From an uncultured Sphingomonadaceae bacterium (lineage in GTDB: Bacteria; Pseudomonadota; Alphaproteobacteria; Sphingomonadales; Sphingomonadaceae), in the NCBI GenBank assembly GCA_947488625.1, contig CANKZR010000001.1, forward strand, positions 1,798,001-1,862,000: a DNA stretch of 64,000 bases. Reading direction: 5' to 3'. Position 1 is the first letter of the stretch. The number at the start of each line of letters is the position of its first letter. A program made the translations under genes and the position numbers. Under the pieces are notes generated by a model. The model ran no database searches. It saw nothing but the letters and a program-made list of their open reading frames with translations, and was not told the origin of the DNA. Of the stretch, positions 60,307 through 64,000 are shown piece after piece.

Positions 60307-60888
60307 CTAGCTCTGGTTCTTGTCCGCTTCGGACGCGCGATGGAAGGTGTAGGAAAGGGTGATCTGCTCCACACCCTTCATGTTGGGATCGTCCAGCGCC
60401 GCCGGATCGACGAAATAGAGCACCGGCATCCGGATCTCTTCGCCTGGCTGCAGGGTCTGCTCTGTAAAACAGAAACACTGGATCTTGTTGAAATAGCGTC
60501 CGGCCTGTTCCGGCTCCACGTTGAAAGTGGCCGTGCCAGTGATGGGGACGCTGGAATTGTTGCGCGCAGTGTAGAAGGCCATGTCGCGCTGGCCGACGGC
60601 GACCGTATCCGTCACCTGAACAGGCTTGAACTCCCAGGGCATGCTGCGCGACGTATTGGCATCGAAACGGATCGAATAGCTCACCCCGCCCGCACTCGCC
60701 GCCAGTCGCTCCGCCATGGCTGCATCACTTGCACTGGCCACCTGCGTCGTGCCGCCAAAACCGGTGACGCGGCAGAACAGATCGTACAACGGCACTGCGG
60801 CATAGCCCATGCCCAGCATCGCCAGCGCCATGCCGAAAGCGATCAGCATGGTGCGCTTGTTACGGGTTTCGAGTGTCAGCGTGCTCAT
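60307..60888 (-). CDS. ctaG: Cytochrome c oxidase assembly protein CtaG (Cox11)
   Basis: Copper chaperone that delivers CuB to subunit I. The 193-residue protein has one N-terminal helix (about residues 13-32) and a periplasmic immunoglobulin-like domain with the copper-binding CFCF motif (KIQCFCFTEQTL, about residues 142-153). MAVPLYDLFC-type stretch YAAVPLYDLFCRVTGFGGT follows the helix. It overlaps the preceding small gene by one base. Confidence 0.96.
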   Translation of the reverse strand: MSTLTLETRNKRTMLIAFGMALAMLGMGYAAVPLYDLFCRVTGFGGTTQVASASDAAMAERLAASAGGVSYSIRFDANTSRSMPWEFKPVQVTDTVAVGQRDMAFYTARNNSSVPITGTATFNVEPEQAGRYFNKIQCFCFTEQTLQPGEEIRMPVLYFVDPAALDDPNMKGVEQITLSYTFHRASEADKNQS

Positions 60889-61013
60889 CAGTCACCCATC
60901 CTTACAATTGTAATGGCATAAAACAGGATAACGAAACCTGCCAGCAACAGGCCGATCACGAGATTGCGCTGCTTGCGGCGGCGGATGAATTCCTTCTCTT
61001 CGTCAGGCGTCAT
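60888..61013 (-). CDS. Small single-helix protein between ctaB and ctaG (CoxF-like)
   Basis: 41-residue protein ([18 protein letters not shown], then one membrane helix about residues 18-36, and end VRMGD). A basic patch precedes the helix. Its ATG at 61013 overlaps the ctaB stop (ATGA) and its TGA overlaps the ctaG start (TGATG), so it is translated as part of the operon. Small proteins of this kind at this position recur in alphaproteobacterial cta operons (sometimes called CoxF). Too short for standard ORF lists. The function is unproven. Confidence 0.8.
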   Translation of the reverse strand: MTPDEEKEFIRRRKQRNLVIGLLLAGFVILFYAITIVRMGD

Positions 61014-61921
61014 GACAGCACCATACGATCTGCGACCAGCGCGGTGAACAGGGCGAACAGGTAGATGACCGAGTATCCGAACAAGCGCTTCTCCGGCTTC
61101 ATATTGTCTTCCGGCTGCGAAGTGCGCAAACCCACGGGCACGGCCAGCGCCACGAAAAGTGCCGAAAGCGCGAGCGCGGCGATACCATAGATCAGGTCGG
61201 TTCCGCCGATGATCCAGGGCAGCAAGGCTACCCCGAGCAGCAGGACGGAATAGGCGAGCACCTGGTAGCGGGTCGATTTCTCGCCGGCGACGACCGGCAT
61301 CATGGGTATTCCGGCATCGGCATAATCGGTCTTCACGAACAGCGCCAGCGCCCAGAAATGCGGCGGCGTCCAGATGAAGATGATCGCGAACAACAGCACC
61401 GGCATCGCGGTAATCTCACCCGTCACGGCGATCCAGCCGATCAGTGGGGGAAACGCCCCTGCCCCGCCGCCGATCACGATATTCTGCGGCGTGCGCGGCT
61501 TGAGCCACATGGTGTAGATTACGGCATAATATACGATTGAAAACGCCAGCACTAGGGCGGCCAGCCAGTGGATTGCCACCAGCATTATGAAGACCGACGC
61601 GCCGGACATCAGCATGCCGAAATCGCGCGCATCCTGACGGCGCAGGCGACCGGCAGGAAGCGGACGCTTTGCCGTGCGCTTCATCTTGGCATCGATATCG
61701 GCCTCCCACCACTGGTTGAGCGCGGCAGCACCGCCAGCACCCATGGCGATACACAGGATCGCCGTGAAACCCAGCACGGGATGGATCGAACCCGGCGCGG
61801 CCAGCAATCCGCACAGCCCCGTGAACACGACGAGACTCATCACCCGTGGTTTCGTCAGCGCGAAGAAATCGCGCCACTCGGCGGGCAAAGGTGTCGCAGT
61901 AGGGGCCAGGGTCGAAGTCAA
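61010..61921 (-). CDS. ctaB: Protoheme IX farnesyltransferase CtaB (heme O synthase)
   Basis: UbiA-fold enzyme that farnesylates heme b to heme o for the aa3 oxidase. The 303-residue protein has about nine helices and the first Asp-rich motif [24 protein letters not shown] (core NxxxDxxxD), with second [12 protein letters not shown]. The TTG at 61921 is the first usable start. The family member differs from UbiA at 34003 by these motifs. It is in the operon between ctaD and the small gene. Confidence 0.95.
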   Translation of the reverse strand: MTSTLAPTATPLPAEWRDFFALTKPRVMSLVVFTGLCGLLAAPGSIHPVLGFTAILCIAMGAGGAAALNQWWEADIDAKMKRTAKRPLPAGRLRRQDARDFGMLMSGASVFIMLVAIHWLAALVLAFSIVYYAVIYTMWLKPRTPQNIVIGGGAGAFPPLIGWIAVTGEITAMPVLLFAIIFIWTPPHFWALALFVKTDYADAGIPMMPVVAGEKSTRYQVLAYSVLLLGVALLPWIIGGTDLIYGIAALALSALFVALAVPVGLRTSQPEDNMKPEKRLFGYSVIYLFALFTALVADRMVLS

Positions 61922-61939
61922 GTTGCGTTTCTCAATATG

Positions 61940-61971
61940 GAGGGGGCGCCCCGTTTCCGGCGCGCCCCCTC
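61940..61971 (-). other. Strong hairpin between ctaD and ctaB
   Basis: Ten-base arms GAGGGGGCGC (61940-61949) and GCGCCCCCTC (61962-61971) form a perfect stem with a 12-base loop in the 78-base ctaD-ctaB gap. On the minus (coding) strand no T run follows, so it is not a clear intrinsic terminator; it may stabilise the ctaD mRNA end or tune downstream expression. Confidence 0.5.
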
Positions 61972-61999
61972 CCGTTTTCAGTCAGGCGAGGGTCGCCGT

Positions 62000-63721
62000 T
62001 CAGGCGGTCGCCGGTTTTTCGCTGATGTGGTCGTCGGGCGAATGATGATCCTCGATCACGGGCAGCGTTTCGAACTGGTGGAACGGTGGCGGGCTGGAAA
62101 GGCTCCATTCCAGCGTCGTCGCACCTTCGCCCCAGTAATTGCCCGGAGCGCGCTTGCCGGCGAACAGGGCATAGCCGATGTTCACGAAGAACACGATCAT
62201 CGAACCGGCCATGATCATGTAGCCGTATGTCGCGATCTCGTTCCAGTAGGAGAATGCCGGCGTAAAGTCGGGGTAGCGACGCGCCATTCCCTGCAGACCG
62301 AGGAAGTGCATCGGGAAGAAGATCACGTTCACGCCGATGAAGAACAGCCAGAAGTGGACATGGCTCAGGAACTCGGAGTGCCAGCGGCCCGACATCTTCG
62401 GGAACCAGTAGTAGAAACCGGCAAACATGGAGAACACTGCACCCATCGACAGCACGTAGTGGAAGTGCGCAACCACGTAGTAGGTATCGTGCAGGTTATC
62501 GTCGATACCGCCATTGGCCAGCACCACACCGGTCACACCGCCTACGGTGAACAGGAAGATGAAGCCCATCGCCCACACCATCGGTGACTTGAACTCCAGC
62601 GAACCACCCCACATCGTGGCGATCCAGCTGAAGATCTTGATACCCGTAGGCACTGCGATAACCATGGTGGCAGCGGTGAAGTACATCTTCGTATTTACGT
62701 CGAGGCCCACCGTATACATGTGGTGCGCCCACACGACGAAGCCCACCACACCAATTGCAACCATGGCATATGCCATGCCGAGATAGCCAAACACGGGCTT
62801 GCGACTGAAAGTGGCAACGATCTGCGAGATCATGCCGAAGCCCGGCAGGATCATGATGTAAACTTCGGGGTGGCCGAAGAACCAGAACAGGTGCTGGTAC
62901 AGAACGGGGTCACCGCCGCCCGCCGGATCAAAGAAGGTCGTGCCGAAGTTACGGTCGGTCAGCAGCATCGTGATGGCCGCAGCCAGCACGGGCAGCGCCA
63001 GCAGCAGCAGGAAGGCCGTTACCAGTACCGACCATACGAACAGCGGCATCTTGTGCAGGGTCATGCCCGGTGCACGCATGTTGAAGATGGTGGTGATGAA
63101 GTTGGTCGCACCCAGGATGGAACCGGCACCGGCGAGGTGCAGCGAGAAGATCGCGAAATCGACCGCCGGACCTACGGAACCGGTGGTGGAAAGCGGCGCA
63201 TAGACCGTCCAGCCCACGCCTGCACCCATGCCCGTACCGCCCGGCACGAACAGCGAGAACAGCAGCGAGATAAAGCCCACGACGGTCAGCCAGAACGAGA
63301 CATTGTTCATGCGCGGGAAGGCCATGTCGGGCGCGCCGATCATCAGCGGCACGAACCAGTTGCCGAAGCCGCCGATCATGGCGGGCATGACCATGAAGAA
63401 CACCATGATCAGGCCATGCGCCGTAATCAGCACGTTCCACATGTGGCCCTGCTGGTCGAAGCTGGCACCATCCCCACCCAGGAAATTGACCACGTCGCCC
63501 ATGACTTGCAGGCCGGGCGCACCCAGCTCTGCACGCATGAGGCCGGAAATGGCGCCGCCAATGATACCCGCGATGATCGCGAAGATCAGGTACAGGGTGC
63601 CGATATCCTTGTGGTTGGTCGACATGAACCAGCGCGCGAAGAATGCGGGCTTGTGATCGGCATGATCATGCGCGGCATGGTCTTCGTGGTGGGCGTCGAA
63701 ACCTTCAGCGGTGGTAGCCAT
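62000..63721 (-). CDS. ctaD: Cytochrome c oxidase subunit I
   Basis: Catalytic heme a / heme a3-CuB subunit, 573 residues, about twelve helices. Metal-ligand landmarks are [20 protein letters not shown] (core HGLIMVFF), [19 protein letters not shown] with the Tyr-His cross-link region, WAHHMYTVG and [11 protein letters not shown]-terminal residues 1-28 are His/Asp-rich and cytoplasmic. ATG 63721. It is 37 bases after ctaC and precedes ctaB. Confidence 0.98.
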   Translation of the reverse strand: MATTAEGFDAHHEDHAAHDHADHKPAFFARWFMSTNHKDIGTLYLIFAIIAGIIGGAISGLMRAELGAPGLQVMGDVVNFLGGDGASFDQQGHMWNVLITAHGLIMVFFMVMPAMIGGFGNWFVPLMIGAPDMAFPRMNNVSFWLTVVGFISLLFSLFVPGGTGMGAGVGWTVYAPLSTTGSVGPAVDFAIFSLHLAGAGSILGATNFITTIFNMRAPGMTLHKMPLFVWSVLVTAFLLLLALPVLAAAITMLLTDRNFGTTFFDPAGGGDPVLYQHLFWFFGHPEVYIMILPGFGMISQIVATFSRKPVFGYLGMAYAMVAIGVVGFVVWAHHMYTVGLDVNTKMYFTAATMVIAVPTGIKIFSWIATMWGGSLEFKSPMVWAMGFIFLFTVGGVTGVVLANGGIDDNLHDTYYVVAHFHYVLSMGAVFSMFAGFYYWFPKMSGRWHSEFLSHVHFWLFFIGVNVIFFPMHFLGLQGMARRYPDFTPAFSYWNEIATYGYMIMAGSMIVFFVNIGYALFAGKRAPGNYWGEGATTLEWSLSSPPPFHQFETLPVIEDHHSPDDHISEKPATA

Positions 63722-63758
63722 TTTCGTACGAACCTTATCGTGTGTCGTCTAAATTAAA

Positions 63759-64000
63759 TCAGGTGGTCGGCGAAGTGTCTTGCGTGCGCGCTTCGCCGGC
63801 GATCGGCGCATCTTCCATCGAACTGACCGGAGGACGAACGCCCTCCACTTCAACCGTGTCGTCAGCGGCGGGAGCTGGCATCGCTGCGGCAGCTTCCTCG
63901 GCCTCGATCTGCGCGCGGGTCATACCGCCAGGCTGACTTTGCACCCAGGCGTTGTATTCCGCCAGCGGACGCGCCTCGATCGCGATCGGCATATATCCAT
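63759..64000 (-). CDS. ctaC: Cytochrome c oxidase subunit II, C-terminal end (5' part outside window)
   Basis: Partial frame reading from the window edge: GYMPIAIEARPLAEYNAW, the end of the subunit II CuA domain (the family has HGYMPI just after the CuA histidine), followed by a Gly/Ala/Glu/Pro-rich tail of about 60 residues that extends past the usual end. The stop is at 63759. It heads the cta operon. The CuA ligands lie outside the window. Identification rests on the GYMPI-EA-LAEY pattern and operon position. Confidence 0.85.
   Translation of the reverse strand, partial: GYMPIAIEARPLAEYNAWVQSQPGGMTRAQIEAEEAAAAMPAPAADDTVEVEGVRPPVSSMEDAPIAGEARTQDTSPTT

Noticed and set aside
1-64000. Mobile elements, CRISPR arrays, tRNA or rRNA genes
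   Set aside because: No transposase, integrase, regularly spaced repeats, tRNA cloverleaf or rRNA sequence was seen on either strand. Reading by eye could miss a degenerate tRNA.

Overview
The window is a stretch of ordinary chromosome from a GC-rich alphaproteobacterium, most likely order Sphingomonadales, family Erythrobacteraceae. The evidence is the gene content and order: a MucR regulator beside Fur, the sequence plsC / miaB / phoH / ybeY / corC, a ctaC-ctaD-ctaB-(small membrane protein)-ctaG-ctaE-DUF983-SURF1 aa3 oxidase cluster followed by thrC, a dciA / dsbA / dsbA / smc cluster, and several small proteins of a sphingomonad type. No tRNA, rRNA, insertion sequence, prophage or CRISPR array is visible. 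This assignment is inference from content; no database was searched.

Layout. 1-2852 (minus) is most of an M16 zinc protease cut by the window edge. 2969-9440 (plus) holds an Nfu Fe-S carrier, a nitroreductase-fold reductase, tsaB-rimI, mucR, fur, plsC, a CPBP membrane protease and miaB. 9579-12116 (plus) is phoH-ybeY-corC, then a LysR regulator where lnt is often found. 13211-19484 carries a cyclophilin, MgtE, an SLC13/TrkA-C permease, an OmpA-like envelope protein and a secreted cyclase-family protein. 19484-20495 has DUF1489 and a small-gene region with stress-type promoters. 20499-23388 (minus) is a tightly overlapping serine hydrolase-nudC-frnE operon. 23495-30405 has a small membrane protein, mutY, and dciA-dsbA-dsbA-smc. 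30441-33963 includes soxR with a clear sox box facing a glyoxalase-fold gene, gshA and rsmE. 34003-42173 holds ubiA, an ICMT-like membrane protein, bamB with its yfgM-like partner, a GT4 glycosyltransferase with an alpha/beta hydrolase, and selO. 42242-49667 includes a DUF3617 protein, an AstD-like dehydrogenase, rarD, pyrC with a patatin-like protein, ygfZ, and a tetR/hydrolase pair. 49686-55950 holds a GNAT enzyme, rplU-rpmA, two envelope hypotheticals, and a folB-Rossmann-moaA-moaD-moaE operon. 55954-64000 (minus) is the cytochrome aa3 oxidase operon running into thrC and an rRNA-type methyltransferase.

How the genes work together. The main functional groups are translation and RNA modification (tsaB, rimI, miaB, ybeY, rsmE, rplU, rpmA), envelope assembly (bamB, yfgM-like, OmpA-like, plsC), thiol and redox homeostasis (gshA, soxR, two DsbA-like proteins, FrnE-like, nfu), pterin/molybdopterin supply, and assembly of the terminal oxidase (ctaB for heme O, ctaG for CuB, SURF1 for heme a3).

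The most interesting signals are regulatory. Two exact GGAAC-N17-CGTT elements match the general-stress sigma factor EcfG (20200-20225 before a small disordered protein; 42747-42772 before the aldehyde dehydrogenase). A weaker third sits just before a terminator-bounded candidate small RNA or small ORF (19959-20077). There is also a perfect TTAA-N7-TTAAC CtrA-type site (17207-17222), a sox box (31227-31244), and a minus-strand terminator-like hairpin upstream of rplU (51307-51329). No wholly new multi-gene defence or biosynthetic system is evident.
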